The translations under genes were made by a program, and so were the position numbers. 64,000 bases of DNA from Streptomyces fagopyri (lineage in GTDB: Bacteria > Actinomycetota > Actinomycetes > Streptomycetales > Streptomycetaceae): the NCBI RefSeq assembly GCF_009498275.1, contig NZ_CP045643.1, positions 6,696,001 to 6,760,000 of the forward strand, written 5' to 3'. The notes under the pieces were generated by a model. The model saw nothing but the letters and a program-made list of their open reading frames with translations, was not told the DNA's origin and did not search any database. This document shows, piece after piece, positions 47,001 through 57,600 of this stretch (the first letter of the stretch is position 1; the number at the start of each line of letters is the position of its first letter).

Positions 47001-48092
47001 GTGCATGTCGTACTCGCCGGCGGGGGGACCGCCGGCCACATCGAGCCCGCGCTCGCCCTCGCGGACGCCCTGCGGAGGCAGGACCCGACCGTGGGGATCA
47101 CGGCCCTGGGCACGGAACGCGGACTCGAGACCCGGCTCGTACCCGAGCGGGGATACGACCTCGCGCTGATCCCCGCCGTTCCGCTGCCGCGCAAGCCCAC
47201 CCCCGAGCTGATCACCGTCCCCGGACGGCTGCGCGGCACGATCAAGGCGGCCGAGCAGGTCCTGGAGCGCACCAAGGCGGACGCGGTCGTCGGGTTCGGC
47301 GGCTATGTCGCGCTGCCCGCCTATCTCGCCGCCAAGCGCCTCGGCGTACCGATCGTCATCCACGAGGCGAACGCGCGGCCGGGCCTCGCCAACAAGATCG
47401 GCTCGCGGTACGCGGCGCAGGTCGCCGTCTCGACCCCCGACAACAAGCTGCGCGGTGCCCGCTACATCGGCATCCCGCTGCGCCGCTCCATCGCCACCCT
47501 CGACCGGGCCGCCGTACGCCCCGAGGCCCGCGCCGCGTTCGGGCTCGACCCCAACCTGCCGACGCTGCTGGTCTCCGGCGGCTCGCAGGGTGCCCGGCGC
47601 CTCAACGAGGTCGTCCAGCAGGCCGCCCCGTACCTCCAGCAGGCCGGCATCCAGATCCTGCACGCGGTCGGGCCGAAGAACGAACTGCCGCAGGTGCACC
47701 AGATGCCGGGGATGCCCCCGTACATCCCGGTACCGTACGTGGACCGGATGGACCTCGCGTACGCCGCGGCCGACATGATGCTCTGCCGCGCGGGCGCGAT
47801 GACCGTCGCCGAACTCTCCGCCGTCGGGCTCCCGGCCGCCTACGTCCCGCTGCCCATCGGCAACGGCGAACAGCGGCTCAACGCCCAGCCGGTGGTCAAG
47901 GCCGGCGGTGGACTGCTGGTCGACGACGCGGAACTGACGCCCCAGTGGGTGCAGCAGAACGTGCTGCCCGTGCTCGCCGACCCGCACCGGCTGTACGAGA
48001 TGTCCCGCGCCGCCAGCGAGTTCGGGCGCCGGGACGCCGACGACCTGCTCGTCGGCATGGTGTACGAGGCGATCGCCTCGCGCCGCCACTAG
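47001..48092 (+). CDS. murG: UDP-GlcNAc--MurNAc-pentapeptide-lipid transferase
   Basis: Converts lipid I to lipid [22 protein letters not shown] (glycine-rich loop 1), [43 protein letters not shown] and [13 protein letters not shown] are the MurG motifs. GTG 47001 is 6 nt after the ftsW stop; GGAGAG lies about 15 nt upstream, so coupling to ftsW translation is likely. 363 aa. Confidence 0.97.
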   Translation: MHVVLAGGGTAGHIEPALALADALRRQDPTVGITALGTERGLETRLVPERGYDLALIPAVPLPRKPTPELITVPGRLRGTIKAAEQVLERTKADAVVGFGGYVALPAYLAAKRLGVPIVIHEANARPGLANKIGSRYAAQVAVSTPDNKLRGARYIGIPLRRSIATLDRAAVRPEARAAFGLDPNLPTLLVSGGSQGARRLNEVVQQAAPYLQQAGIQILHAVGPKNELPQVHQMPGMPPYIPVPYVDRMDLAYAAADMMLCRAGAMTVAELSAVGLPAAYVPLPIGNGEQRLNAQPVVKAGGGLLVDDAELTPQWVQQNVLPVLADPHRLYEMSRAASEFGRRDADDLLVGMVYEAIASRRH

Positions 48093-48117
48093 GCACATGT
48101 GAGGGAAGGCAGGGAGC

Positions 48118-48912
48118 GTGGCCGGACCGACGACCGCCGAGCGCGGTGAACGGCAGAAGCTGAAGTCCGGCCCGCCCCGGCCGCCCCGTCCGGTGCGGCT
48201 TCGCCGCCTTCGTGTGCTCATCGTCCTTCTGGTGACGGCGGTAGCGGCCGGCGCCGGAGTGGTCTGGCTCCTCTACGGCTCGCACTGGCTGCGGGTCGAG
48301 AGGCTGTCCGTCTCCGGTACCGGGGTGCTGACGGTACGGCAGGTGCGCGAAGCGGCCCGGGTGCCGGACGGAACGCCACTGATCTCCGTCGACACCGACG
48401 TCGTGGAAGCCCGACTGCTGCGGAAACTGCCCAGGATCGACTCGGTCGTCGTCGTCCGTTCCTGGCCGCACGGAATCGGGTTGAAAGTGACCGAACGCAC
48501 CCCTGTCCTGGTGGTGAAGCAGCCGGGAAAGGGGGGCGGGTACGTCGAAGTGGACGCCAAGGGCGTGCGGTTCGCGACGGTTTCGCGAGCCCCGAAGAAC
48601 GTGCCCCTGCTCGAATTGACGCCGTCCCGCTCGGCCGTCCTGCGGCGCTTCCCGGTCGACCGGCTGGTGCGTGAGGCGGTTCGGGTCGCCGGGGACGTCC
48701 CGGCCCCCGTGGCCGGTGACACCCGTACCGTCAAGGTCCGCTCGTACGACTCCATCTCGCTGCAACTGGCCGACGGCCGTGACGTCGAGTGGGGGAGCGG
48801 CGAGAAGGGCCGCGCGAAGGCGCGGACACTCACCGCTCTCATGAAAGCAGCTCCGAAGGCCCGGCACTTCGACGTGAGCGTCCCCACCGCCCCCTCGTCA
48901 GCCGGTAGTTGA
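48118..48912 (+). CDS. ftsQ: Cell division protein FtsQ
   Basis: A bitopic divisome scaffold: basic cytoplasmic tail, one helix (VLIVLLVTAVAAGAGVVWLLY, about 33-53, quoted in part) and a POTRA domain (RVERLSVSGTGVLTVRQVREAA) followed by the FtsQ beta domain (VRSWPHGIGLKVTERTPVLVV). 264 aa. GTG 48118 has AGGGAG upstream. It is the last gene before the separate ftsZ promoter region. Confidence 0.94.
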   Translation: MAGPTTAERGERQKLKSGPPRPPRPVRLRRLRVLIVLLVTAVAAGAGVVWLLYGSHWLRVERLSVSGTGVLTVRQVREAARVPDGTPLISVDTDVVEARLLRKLPRIDSVVVVRSWPHGIGLKVTERTPVLVVKQPGKGGGYVEVDAKGVRFATVSRAPKNVPLLELTPSRSAVLRRFPVDRLVREAVRVAGDVPAPVAGDTRTVKVRSYDSISLQLADGRDVEWGSGEKGRAKARTLTALMKAAPKARHFDVSVPTAPSSAGS

Positions 48913-49002
48913 CGCACATCCGCGCAGGCCAGCACCCTGGTTGGGCAGCGCTACGGCTGATCACATAGGGTGAAAAGAAAAACGGGAGGTTCGGCGTGTT
49001 CG

Positions 49003-49093
49003 TTGAACGTGCGCCACTTGTCGACTTAGTGTCCTGTTCGGAAGAGTCCAAGGAACAGACACACTGGTAACCCTAAACTTCAGCGTTAGGGTT
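49003..49093 (+). promoter_or_regulatory. ftsZ promoter region with WhiA-like motif and inverted repeat
   Basis: The 275-bp gap before ftsZ contains TTGAAC (49003-49008), 18 nt, TAGTGT (49027-49032), a reasonable promoter. Downstream is GACAC (49058-49062), the core recognised by the sporulation regulator WhiA, and then AACCCTAA (49069-49076) with its exact complement TTAGGGTT (49086-49093). In S. coelicolor ftsZ is transcribed from several promoters, including a sporulation-induced one that depends on WhiA and WhiB. The motif assignment here is by eye. Confidence 0.6.
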
Positions 49094-49187
49094 CGGGTCG
49101 GCGTTCGGACCGTCCCATTCGGCATCAGTCGTCGGATCGCGAGCGTGCGAGGCGACGACACGTAACTCGAGGCGAGAGGCCTTCGAC

Positions 49188-50381
49188 GTGGCAGCACCGC
49201 AGAACTACCTCGCAGTCATCAAAGTCATCGGTGTCGGCGGCGGTGGTGTCAATGCCATCAACCGGATGATCGAGGTCGGTCTCAAGGGCGTCGAGTTCAT
49301 CGCCATCAACACGGACGCGCAAGCTCTGTTGATGAGCGACGCCGACGTCAAACTCGACGTCGGCCGCGAACTCACCCGCGGACTCGGCGCCGGAGCCAAC
49401 CCGGCCGTCGGCCGGAAGGCGGCCGAGGATCACCGCGAGGAGATCGAGGAGGTCCTCAAGGGGGCCGACATGGTCTTCGTGACGGCAGGCGAAGGCGGCG
49501 GCACCGGCACCGGCGGCGCCCCCGTCGTGGCCAACATCGCCCGTTCGCTGGGCGCCCTGACCATCGGCGTGGTCACCCGTCCGTTCACCTTCGAGGGACG
49601 GCGCCGCGCCAACCAGGCGGAGGACGGCATCGCCGAACTCCGCGAAGAGGTCGACACCCTCATCGTCATCCCGAACGACCGGCTGCTGTCCATCTCGGAC
49701 CGCCAGGTCTCGGTCCTCGACGCGTTCAAGTCGGCGGACCAGGTCCTGCTCTCCGGCGTCCAGGGCATCACCGACCTCATCACGACGCCCGGTCTGATCA
49801 ACCTCGACTTCGCCGACGTCAAGTCCGTGATGTCCGAGGCGGGTTCCGCGCTGATGGGCATCGGTTCGGCCCGCGGCGACGACCGTGCCGTGGCGGCCGC
49901 GGAGATGGCGATCTCCTCGCCGCTCCTGGAGGCCTCCATCGACGGCGCCCGCGGCGTCCTGCTCTCCATCTCCGGTGGCTCCGACCTCGGCCTGTTCGAG
50001 ATCAACGAAGCCGCCCAGCTGGTCAGCGAGGCCGCGCACCCCGAGGCCAACATCATCTTCGGCGCCGTCATCGACGACGCGCTCGGCGACGAGGTCCGGG
50101 TCACCGTCATCGCCGCCGGCTTCGACGGCGGCCAGCCGCCGGCCAAGCGGGACAACGTCCTCGGCTCCACCGCGGCCAAGCAGCGCGAGGAGCCCGCGCC
50201 GGTGCGGGCCGCCGAGAGCCGTCCGTCCTTCGGCTCGCTCGGCAGCGTCACGCCGAAGGAGGCGCCGGAGCCCGCTCCGGAGCCGGTCCCCGAGATCCAG
50301 GTGTCCCCGCCGGTCCCGCCGTCCCGCACCTACTCGGACAGCGCGGCCGAAGAGCTGGACGTGCCGGACTTCCTCAAGTGA
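49188..50381 (+). CDS. ftsZ: Cell division GTPase FtsZ
   Basis: Tubulin-like protein that forms the Z ring. [17 protein letters not shown] (about 12-28), the tubulin signature [13 protein letters not shown] (about 101-113), [10 protein letters not shown] and [18 protein letters not shown] match the family. The C-terminal 80 residues are a Pro/Glu-rich linker ending in the binding peptide [10 protein letters not shown], used by SepF. 397 aa. GTG 49188 has GAGGCGAGAGG upstream. Its stop overlaps the pgeF start. Confidence 0.98.
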   Translation: MAAPQNYLAVIKVIGVGGGGVNAINRMIEVGLKGVEFIAINTDAQALLMSDADVKLDVGRELTRGLGAGANPAVGRKAAEDHREEIEEVLKGADMVFVTAGEGGGTGTGGAPVVANIARSLGALTIGVVTRPFTFEGRRRANQAEDGIAELREEVDTLIVIPNDRLLSISDRQVSVLDAFKSADQVLLSGVQGITDLITTPGLINLDFADVKSVMSEAGSALMGIGSARGDDRAVAAAEMAISSPLLEASIDGARGVLLSISGGSDLGLFEINEAAQLVSEAAHPEANIIFGAVIDDALGDEVRVTVIAAGFDGGQPPAKRDNVLGSTAAKQREEPAPVRAAESRPSFGSLGSVTPKEAPEPAPEPVPEIQVSPPVPPSRTYSDSAAEELDVPDFLK

Positions 50382-51115
50382 TAGGACAGCGCTCCGAGAC
50401 GGGCACCGTGAGCGGCGCGCACTTCGCCTTCACCGACCGGTGGGGCGGGGTGAGCGCCGTTCCGTACGAGGAGCTCAACCTCGGCGGAGCGGTCGGCGAC
50501 GACCCCGCCGCCGTACGGACCAATCGTGAACTGGCCGCCGGGTCCCTCGGCCTGGACCCGGCCCGGGTCGTCTGGATGAACCAGGTGCACGGGCCGGACG
50601 TGGCGGTCGTCGACGCCCCGTGGGGCTCCTCGGAGATCCCGTCCGTCGACGCGATCGTCACCGCGCGCCGGGGGCTCGCGCTGGCCGTCCTCACGGCCGA
50701 CTGCACACCGGTCCTGCTCGCCGATCCCGTCGCCGGGATCGCGGCCGCCGCGCACGCGGGACGCCCCGGCATGGTCGCGGGGGTCGTCCCCGCCGCCGTA
50801 CGGGCCATGGTGGAACTCGGCGCCGAACCCGCGAGGATCGTCGCCCGCACCGGACCCGCGGTCTGCGGACGGTGCTACGAGGTGCCGGACGGGATGCGCG
50901 CCGAAGTCGCCGCCGTCGAACCGGCGGCGTACGCCGAGACCAGTTGGGGCACACCCGCGGTCGATGTGACCGCCGGGGTGCACGCGCAACTGGAACGGCT
51001 CGGGGTACGCGACCGGCAGCAGTCGCCGGCGTGCACGCTGGAGTCGAAGGACCACTTCTCGTACCGACGGGACCGCATCACCGGGCGGCTCGCGGGCTAT
51101 GTCTGGCTGGACTGA
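50378..51115 (+). CDS. pgeF: Peptidoglycan editing factor PgeF (YlmD/YfiH family)
   Basis: Laccase-fold protein that removes wrongly built UDP-MurNAc peptides in E. coli. The metal-ligand motifs are [21 protein letters not shown] and [11 protein letters not shown]. The third is usually HAGWRG; here Trp-Arg is replaced by Arg-Pro, while the ligand His is kept. GTG 50378 overlaps the ftsZ stop (GTGA), so it is coupled to ftsZ. 245 aa. Confidence 0.93.
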   Translation: MIGQRSETGTVSGAHFAFTDRWGGVSAVPYEELNLGGAVGDDPAAVRTNRELAAGSLGLDPARVVWMNQVHGPDVAVVDAPWGSSEIPSVDAIVTARRGLALAVLTADCTPVLLADPVAGIAAAAHAGRPGMVAGVVPAAVRAMVELGAEPARIVARTGPAVCGRCYEVPDGMRAEVAAVEPAAYAETSWGTPAVDVTAGVHAQLERLGVRDRQQSPACTLESKDHFSYRRDRITGRLAGYVWLD

Positions 51116-51121
51116 TGGGGC

Positions 51122-51841
51122 ATGACGGACCGTAAGGCTCAACTCGCCGCAAACCTGGCGAAAGTGGAAGAGCGCATCGCGGCGGCGTGCACGGCCGCCG
51201 GGCGCAAGCGTGAAGAGGTGACCCTGATCGTGGTCACCAAGACCTACCCCGCGAGCGACGTGCGGATCCTGGCGGAGCTCGGCGTGCGCCACGTCGCCGA
51301 GAACCGGGACCAGGACGCGGCCCCCAAGGCCGCCGCGTGCTCGGATCTGCCGCTCTCCTGGCACTTCGTGGGTCAGTTGCAGACCAACAAGGTGCGTTCG
51401 GTGGTCAGTTACGCGGATGTGGTGCAGTCCGTCGACCGGTCCCGGCTCGTCACGGCCCTGTCGAAGGAGGCGGTGCGGGTGGAGCGCGAGGTGGGGTGTC
51501 TCCTCCAGGTCGCGCTGGACGCGGAGGAGAGCGGCCGGGGCGAGCGGGGCGGCGTGGGAGTGGGCGGGGTCGAGGAGTTGGCCGGGCTCGTCGAGCGGGC
51601 TCCGGGGCTCCGGCTCGACGGCCTGATGACCGTCGCGCCCCTCACCGGGCCGTACGCGGGGCGTCCGCAGGACGCGTTCGCGCGACTGATGGATTTGTCG
51701 ACTGCTATGCGCCGCACGCATCCGGCTGCGAACATGGTGTCCGCAGGGATGAGTGCGGACCTCGAGCAGGCCGTGACGGCCGGAGCGACACATGTGCGCG
51801 TCGGTACGGCGGTACTCGGAGTCCGACCCGGGCTCGGGTAA
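51122..51841 (+). CDS. ylmE: YggS-family PLP-binding protein (YlmE)
   Basis: PLP homeostasis protein of the alanine-racemase fold. The PLP lysine is in LIVVTKTYPASD (about residue 40), followed by VAENRDQDAAPKA, WHFVGQLQTNKV and a C-terminal SAGMSADLEQAVTAGATHVRVGTAV. The usual GENYVQE is NRDQDA here. 239 aa. It starts 6 nt after pgeF, before sepF, a conserved order in actinobacteria. Confidence 0.94.
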   Translation: MTDRKAQLAANLAKVEERIAAACTAAGRKREEVTLIVVTKTYPASDVRILAELGVRHVAENRDQDAAPKAAACSDLPLSWHFVGQLQTNKVRSVVSYADVVQSVDRSRLVTALSKEAVRVEREVGCLLQVALDAEESGRGERGGVGVGGVEELAGLVERAPGLRLDGLMTVAPLTGPYAGRPQDAFARLMDLSTAMRRTHPAANMVSAGMSADLEQAVTAGATHVRVGTAVLGVRPGLG

Positions 51842-51970
51842 CGTCGCCAAGAAGTCGGACCACAGCAGAAAATATGGTCATTACCGCCACAGGCGGGCAT
51901 AACGACCTCGTGGATCGCGGGCACTTGGCTATTCGTCAGCCGATCCACCACAGAGCGGAGGACTCAGAGC

Positions 51971-52612
51971 ATGGCCGGCGCGATGCGCAAGATGGCGGTC
52001 TACCTCGGCCTCGTGGAGGACGATGGGTACGACGGCAGGGGATTCGACCCCGACGACGAGTTCGAGCCCGAGCTTGATCCGGAGCCCGAGCGGGACCGCC
52101 GGCGGCACGAGCCGCCGCACCAGTCACATCAGGCGCACCAGTCCCAACGGGACGAATCGGTACGAGTGGTGCAGCCTCCCGCGCAGCGCGACCCGGTGCC
52201 GCATTCCGCTTCGCTCTCTGCGGAATCAGGCCGTCCGGCGCGCATCGCGCCCGTGGCATCCATCACACAAGAACGCGCGAGCCTGGAGAAGAACGCACCG
52301 GTGATCATGCCCAAGGTCGTGTCGGAACGAGAGCCGTACCGGATCACCACGCTCCACCCGCGGACGTACAACGAGGCCCGTACTATCGGGGAACACTTCC
52401 GTGAGGGCACCCCGGTGATCATGAATCTGACCGAGATGGATGACACGGACGCGAAGCGACTTGTCGACTTTGCGGCCGGTTTGGTCTTTGGTCTCCACGG
52501 CAGCATCGAGCGGGTGACGCAGAAGGTGTTCCTGTTGTCGCCTGCTAACGTCGATGTCACGGCGGAGGACAAGGCCCGCATCGCAGAGGGCGGGTTCTTC
52601 AACCAGAGCTGA
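51971..52612 (+). CDS. sepF: Cell division protein SepF
   Basis: Membrane-associated Z-ring anchor. The N-terminal amphipathic segment [14 protein letters not shown] binds membrane. An acidic, then His/Gln-rich linker (residues about 17-75) leads to the SepF core: [30 protein letters not shown], shown here in one family-conserved block cited in part, then [18 protein letters not shown]. 213 aa. CGGAGGAC lies before ATG 51971. The 129-bp gap after ylmE could hold a promoter. Confidence 0.96.
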   Translation: MAGAMRKMAVYLGLVEDDGYDGRGFDPDDEFEPELDPEPERDRRRHEPPHQSHQAHQSQRDESVRVVQPPAQRDPVPHSASLSAESGRPARIAPVASITQERASLEKNAPVIMPKVVSEREPYRITTLHPRTYNEARTIGEHFREGTPVIMNLTEMDDTDAKRLVDFAAGLVFGLHGSIERVTQKVFLLSPANVDVTAEDKARIAEGGFFNQS

Positions 52613-52663
52613 GACGCTGGACCGGAACAACGCAGGGAAACAGGGGAGAGGGAAGCACGGATC

Positions 52664-52948
52664 ATGAGCGTGGTTGGGCAGGTTCTCTACATCGCGCTGA
52701 TGTGTTTCCTCATCGTGCTGATCTTCCGGTTGGTCATGGACTACGTCTTCCAGTTCGCCCGCTCATGGCAACCAGGCAAGGCGATGGTGGTCGTTCTCGA
52801 GGCCACTTACACTGTCACCGATCCACCGCTCAAGCTTCTGCGGCGGTTCATTCCGCCGCTGCGTCTCGGGGGCGTGGCGCTCGACCTGTCCTTCTTCGTA
52901 CTGATGATCATCGTCTACATCCTGATCTCCGTCGTGAGCCGGCTGTGA
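52664..52948 (+). CDS. ylmG: YggT-family membrane protein (YlmG)
   Basis: 94 aa, two helices flanking the conserved loop: VLYIALMCFLIVLIFRLVMDYV, then TDPPLKLLRRFIPPLRLGGVALD, and FFVLMIIVYILISVV. YlmG proteins help position division or polar proteins in actinobacteria and plastids. Located between sepF and divIVA as expected. GGGGAGAGGGA precedes the ATG. Confidence 0.95.
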   Translation: MSVVGQVLYIALMCFLIVLIFRLVMDYVFQFARSWQPGKAMVVVLEATYTVTDPPLKLLRRFIPPLRLGGVALDLSFFVLMIIVYILISVVSRL

Positions 52949-52994
52949 ACGATACGGTCTTGCCGAATGCCGACGACTACGTTGAGGTGAAGAG

Positions 52995-54305
52995 ATGCCG
53001 TTGACCCCCGAGGACGTGCGGAACAAGCAGTTCACGACCGTCCGCCTCCGAGAAGGCTATGACGAGGACGAGGTCGATGCCTTCCTCGACGAGGTCGAAG
53101 CCGAACTGACGCGCCTGCTCCGCGAGAACGAGGACCTGCGCGCCAAGCTGGCCGCGGCCACGCGCGCGGCCGCGCAGAACCAGCAGCAGCAGGGCATGCG
53201 CAAACCTCCCGAGCAGCAGGACCAGCAGCAGGGGCCGCCGCAGGGCATGCGCGGTCCCGGCGCTCCGGTGCCCGCCGGCATATCGGGTCCGCCGCAGCAG
53301 CAGATGGGTGGCCCCATGGGCGGTCCGCCCCAGCTGCCGAGCGGTGCGCCGCAGCTGCCCGCGGGCCCCAGCGCCCAGGGTGGCCAGCAGGGCCAGGGCC
53401 CCATGGGTCAGGGTCCGATGGGTCAGGGTCCGATGGGTCAGGGTCCGATGGGTCAGGGCCCCATGGGTCAGGGCCCCATGGGTCAGGGTCCGATGGGTCA
53501 GGGTCCGATGGGTCAGGGCCCCATGGGTCAGGGTCCGATGGGTCAGGGTCCGATGGGCCAGGGTCCCGGTCAGCAGATGCAGCAGCAGATGCCCGGTCAG
53601 ATGCAGCAGCAGATGCAGCAGCAGATGGGTGGCCCGATGGGCGGACCCATGGGTGGCCCCATGGGCGGTCACGGCCCGCAGATGGGACAGCCCGGCCAGG
53701 GTCCCGGTGGCGACAGCGCCGCCCGGGTGCTCTCGCTGGCCCAGCAGACCGCCGACCAGGCGATCGCCGAGGCCCGTTCCGAGGCCAACAAGATCGTCGG
53801 TGAGGCCCGCAGCCGCGCCGAGGGTCTGGAGCGCGACGCCCGTGCCAAGGCCGACGCGCTGGAGCGGGACGCGCAGGAGAAGCACCGCGTCGCGATGGGC
53901 TCCCTGGAGTCCGCCCGCGCCACGCTGGAGCGCAAGGTCGAGGACCTGCGCGGCTTCGAGCGCGAGTACCGCACGCGTCTGAAGTCCTACCTGGAGTCGC
54001 AGCTGCGCCAGCTGGAGACGCAGGCGGACGACTCGCTCGCCCCGCCGCGTTCCCCGGCCGCTCCGTCGCTGCCTTCGCCTTCGGCGCCCTCGATGGCTCC
54101 GGCCGGCGCGAGCGCGCCGTCGTACGGCGGTGGCCAGGGCATGGGTGGTGCCCCGGCACCGGCCGCGCCCTCCTACGGCGGGCAGCAGCAGATGTCTCCG
54201 GCGATGACCCAGCCGATGGCTCCGGTGCGGCCCCAGGGCCCGTCGCCGATGCAGCAGGCGCCCTCGCCGATGCGCGGGTTCCTCATCGACGAGGACGACA
54301 ACTGA
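52995..54305 (+). CDS. divIVA: Polar growth protein DivIVA (Wag31-like)
   Basis: Coiled-coil scaffold that marks hyphal tips and directs wall growth. The N-terminal membrane-binding domain is [19 protein letters not shown] followed by [19 protein letters not shown] (to about residue 60). A long Gln/Pro/Gly/Met linker (about 65-240) includes eleven MGQGP repeats, and a second coiled coil (about 245-345, [21 protein letters not shown] onward) and a Pro/Ala/Gln tail ending [11 protein letters not shown] follow. 436 aa. It follows ylmG and ends the dcw cluster at a strong terminator. Confidence 0.97.
   Translation: MPLTPEDVRNKQFTTVRLREGYDEDEVDAFLDEVEAELTRLLRENEDLRAKLAAATRAAAQNQQQQGMRKPPEQQDQQQGPPQGMRGPGAPVPAGISGPPQQQMGGPMGGPPQLPSGAPQLPAGPSAQGGQQGQGPMGQGPMGQGPMGQGPMGQGPMGQGPMGQGPMGQGPMGQGPMGQGPMGQGPMGQGPGQQMQQQMPGQMQQQMQQQMGGPMGGPMGGPMGGHGPQMGQPGQGPGGDSAARVLSLAQQTADQAIAEARSEANKIVGEARSRAEGLERDARAKADALERDAQEKHRVAMGSLESARATLERKVEDLRGFEREYRTRLKSYLESQLRQLETQADDSLAPPRSPAAPSLPSPSAPSMAPAGASAPSYGGGQGMGGAPAPAAPSYGGQQQMSPAMTQPMAPVRPQGPSPMQQAPSPMRGFLIDEDDN
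53403..53567 (+). repeat. Eleven 15-nt repeats in the DivIVA linker
   Basis: Eleven back-to-back copies of ATGGGTCAGGGTCCG (encoding MGQGP) with only synonymous changes (GGTCCG or GGCCCC, GGTCAG or GGCCAG). They correspond to residues 137-191. Near identity at DNA level suggests recent expansion by slippage. Confidence 0.95.
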
Positions 54306-54343
54306 CGGCCTCCCGTACGCCTTAGGCGTCGGCCGGCGTTCAG

Positions 54344-54382
54344 GGCGGGGCCCCCGGATCTTCCGGGGGCCCCGCCCTTTTG
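54344..54382 (+). terminator. Canonical terminator after divIVA
   Basis: A 16-bp perfect stem (54344-54359 with 54363-54378), 3-nt loop, then TTTT at 54379-54382. It is one of the few U-tailed terminators in the window. The rest of the gap up to 54605 holds nothing recognisable. Confidence 0.92.
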
Positions 54383-54605
54383 TGCTGCCGCGGCCCGCCG
54401 CAGGAGGGCGTGGTCGCACGCGGCTCGACCGCGGGCGGCACCTCGTTCACCGGTGGCTCGCCCCGTGGACCCGGTTCGCCGGCGGGTGGCCGGTCGTCAC
54501 GTGGTGCGTGTGCGCCTGGCTCACCCGGGTGCCGAGAGTCGCACGCGGGGCGCCGTGGGGGTGGCACGGCCGTACGTGGCACGGCTGTTCCCGGGCCCGC
54601 AACGC

Positions 54606-54651
54606 CGAAGGCCCCGGCCCGCCCAGGTTCCTGGGCGGGCCGGGGCCTTCG
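54606..54651 (-). terminator. Terminator after ileS
   Basis: More than 20 bp of perfect complementarity (54606-54627 with 54630-54651) around a tiny loop, 21 nt from the leftward ileS stop. Confidence 0.88.
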
Positions 54652-54671
54652 CGGGGGCCGTTCCCTCCGTG

Positions 54672-57600
54672 CTACGCCTTGTGCAGGCGGAAGGTCAGCG
54701 ACAGGGACTCGTCGGTGAACGGGGCGCCGTAGGTGTCCTCGGCCTGACCCTGGGCGAAGTCCGTGGCGAGGACCTCGTCGGCGATGAGGTCGGAGTGCTC
54801 GGACAGCGCCGCGATGACGGCCGGGTCGGTGGACGTCCAGCGCAGCGCGATCCGGTCGGCCACGTCGAGGCCGCTGTTCTTGCGGGCCTCCTGGATGAGG
54901 CGGATCGCGTCGCGGGCGAGGCCCGCCTGCCGCAGTTCCTCGGTGATCTCCAGGTCGAGGGCGACCGTGGCGCCGGAGTCGGAGGCAACCGACCAGCCCT
55001 CGCGCGGGGTTTCCGTGATGATGACCTCGTCGGGAGCCAGGGTGACCGTCTCACCGTCGACCAGCACCGCGGCCGTGCCCTCGCGCAGGGCCAGGGAGAG
55101 CGCCGCCGCGTCCGTCTCGGCGATCGCCTTCGCGACGGCCTGGACGCCCTTGCCGAAGCGCTTGCCGAGCGCGCGGAAGTTGGCCTTGGCGGTGGTGTCG
55201 ACCAGCGAGCCGCCGACCTCGGAGAGCGAGGCGAGGCCGCTGACGTTCAGCTCCTCCGTGATCTGCGCGTGCAGTTCGGGGTCGAGCGAGTCGAAGCCGG
55301 TCGCCGCGATCAGCGCACGGGACAGCGGCTGGCGGGTCTTGACGCCCGACTCCGCGCGGGTGGCGCGGCCGAGCTCGACGAGACGGCGGACCAGCACCAT
55401 CTGCCGCGACAGCGCGGGGTCGATGGCGGACAGGTCCGGCTCCGGCCACGACGACAGGTGTACGGACTCGGGGGCGTCCGGCGTGACCGGCGCGACCAGG
55501 TCCTGCCAGACCCGCTCGGTGATGAACGGGGTCAGCGGGGCCATCAGGCGCGTCACGGTCTCGACGACCTCGTGCAGCGTGCGCAGCGCGGCCTTGTCGC
55601 CCTGCCAGAAGCGGCGTCGCGAGCGGCGTACGTACCAGTTGGACAGGTCGTCGACGAACGCCGAGAGGAGCTTTCCGGCGCGCTGGGTGTCGTAGGCCTC
55701 CAGCGCCTGGGTGACCTGGTCGGTGAGGGCGTGCAGCTCGGAGAGGAGCCAGCGGTCGAGGACCGGGCGGTCGGCCGGGGCCGGGTCCGCCCCACTGGGC
55801 GCCCAGCCGGAGGTGCGGGCGTACAGGGCCTGGAAGGCGACCGTGTTCCAGTAGGTCAGGAGGGTCTTGCGGACGACCTCCTGGATGGTGCCGTGGCCGA
55901 CACGGCGGGCCGCCCAGGGGGAGCCGCCGGCCGCCATGAACCAGCGCACCGCGTCGGCGCCGTGCTGGTCCATCAGCGGGATCGGTTGCAGGATGTTGCC
56001 CAGGTGCTTCGACATCTTGCGGCCGTCCTCGGCGAGGATGTGGCCCAGGCACACCACGTTCTCGTAGGACGACTTGTCGAAGACGAGCGTGCCGACCGCC
56101 ATCATCGTGTAGAACCAGCCGCGCGTCTGGTCGATGGCCTCCGAGATGAACTGCGCCGGGTAGCGGCTCTCGAAGATCTCCTTGTTCTTGTACGGGTAGC
56201 CCCACTGCGCGAACGGCATCGAGCCCGAGTCGTACCAGGCGTCGATGACCTCGGGGACGCGGGTCGCCGTCTCCTCGCACTGCGGGCAGGTGAACGTGAC
56301 GGCGTCGATGTACGGGCGGTGCGGGTCCAGCTCGGACTGGTCGGTGCCGGTCAGCTCGGTCAGCTCCGCGCGGGAGCCGACACAGGTGAGGTGGTCGTTC
56401 TCGCAGCGCCACAGCGGGAGCGGGGTGCCCCAGTAGCGGCTGCGGGACAGCGCCCAGTCGATGTTGTTGTTCAGCCAGTCGCCGAAGCGGCCGTGCTTGA
56501 CCGACTCCGGGAACCAGTTGGTCTTCTCGTTCTCCTGGAGGAGGCGGTCCTTGACGGCGGTGGTGCGGATGTACCAGGACGGCTGCGCGTAGTACAGGAG
56601 CGCGGTGTGGCAGCGCCAGCAGTGCGGGTAGCTGTGCTCGTAGGGGACGTGCTTGAAGAGCAGTCCGCGGTCCTGGAGGTCCTCGGTGAGCTTTTCGTCC
56701 GCCTTCTTGAAGAAGACACCGCCGACGAGCGGAAGGTCCTCCTCGAAGGTGCCGTTCCGGCGGACGGGGTTCACCACCGGCAGTCCGTACGCGCGGCAGA
56801 CCTTGAGGTCGTCCTCACCGAAGGCGGGGGACTGGTGGACCAGGCCCGTACCGTCCTCGGTCGTCACGTACTCCGCGTTCACGACGTAGTGGGCGGGCTC
56901 GGGGAACTCCACCAGCTCGAAGGGACGCTGGTACGTCCAGCGCTCCATCTCGGCCCCGGTGAACGTCTCACCGGTGGTCTCCCAGCCCTCGCCGAGCGCC
57001 TTCCCGACGAGCGGCTCGGCGACGACGAGCTTCTCCTCGCCGTTCGTGGCGACCACGTAGGTGACGGTCGGGTGCACGGCGACCGCGGTGTTGGAGACCA
57101 GCGTCCAGGGGGTCGTCGTCCACACCAGGAGCGCGGCCTCGCCGGCCAGCGGACCGGAGGTGAGCGGGAAACGGACGTAGACGGAGGGGTCGACGATCGT
57201 CTCGTAGCCCTGCGCCAGTTCGTGGTCCGACAGGCCCGTCTCGTCACGGGGGCACCACGGCGCGACGCGGTAGTCCTGGACCAGCAGGCCCTTGTTGAAG
57301 ATCTCCTTCAGCGACCACCACACGGACTCCACGTACTCGGGGTCCATCGTGCGGTACGCGTCATCCAGGTCGACCCAGTAGCCCATGCGGTTCGTGAGGT
57401 CGGTGAAGGCGTCGGTGTGACGGGTCACGGACTCGCGGCACCTGGCGTTGAACTCGGCGATGCCGTACGCCTCGATGTCCTGCTTGCCCGTGAAGCCGAG
57501 CTCCTTCTCCACGGCGAGCTCCACCGGCAGGCCGTGGCAGTCCCAGCCGGCCTTGCGGGCCACGTGGTAGCCGCGCATGGTGCGGAAGCGCGGGAAGACG

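Noticed and set aside
52977..54419. Leftward frame opposite divIVA with His/Thr repeats
   Set aside because: The repeats are the complement of the MGQGP units. There is no independent coding evidence.
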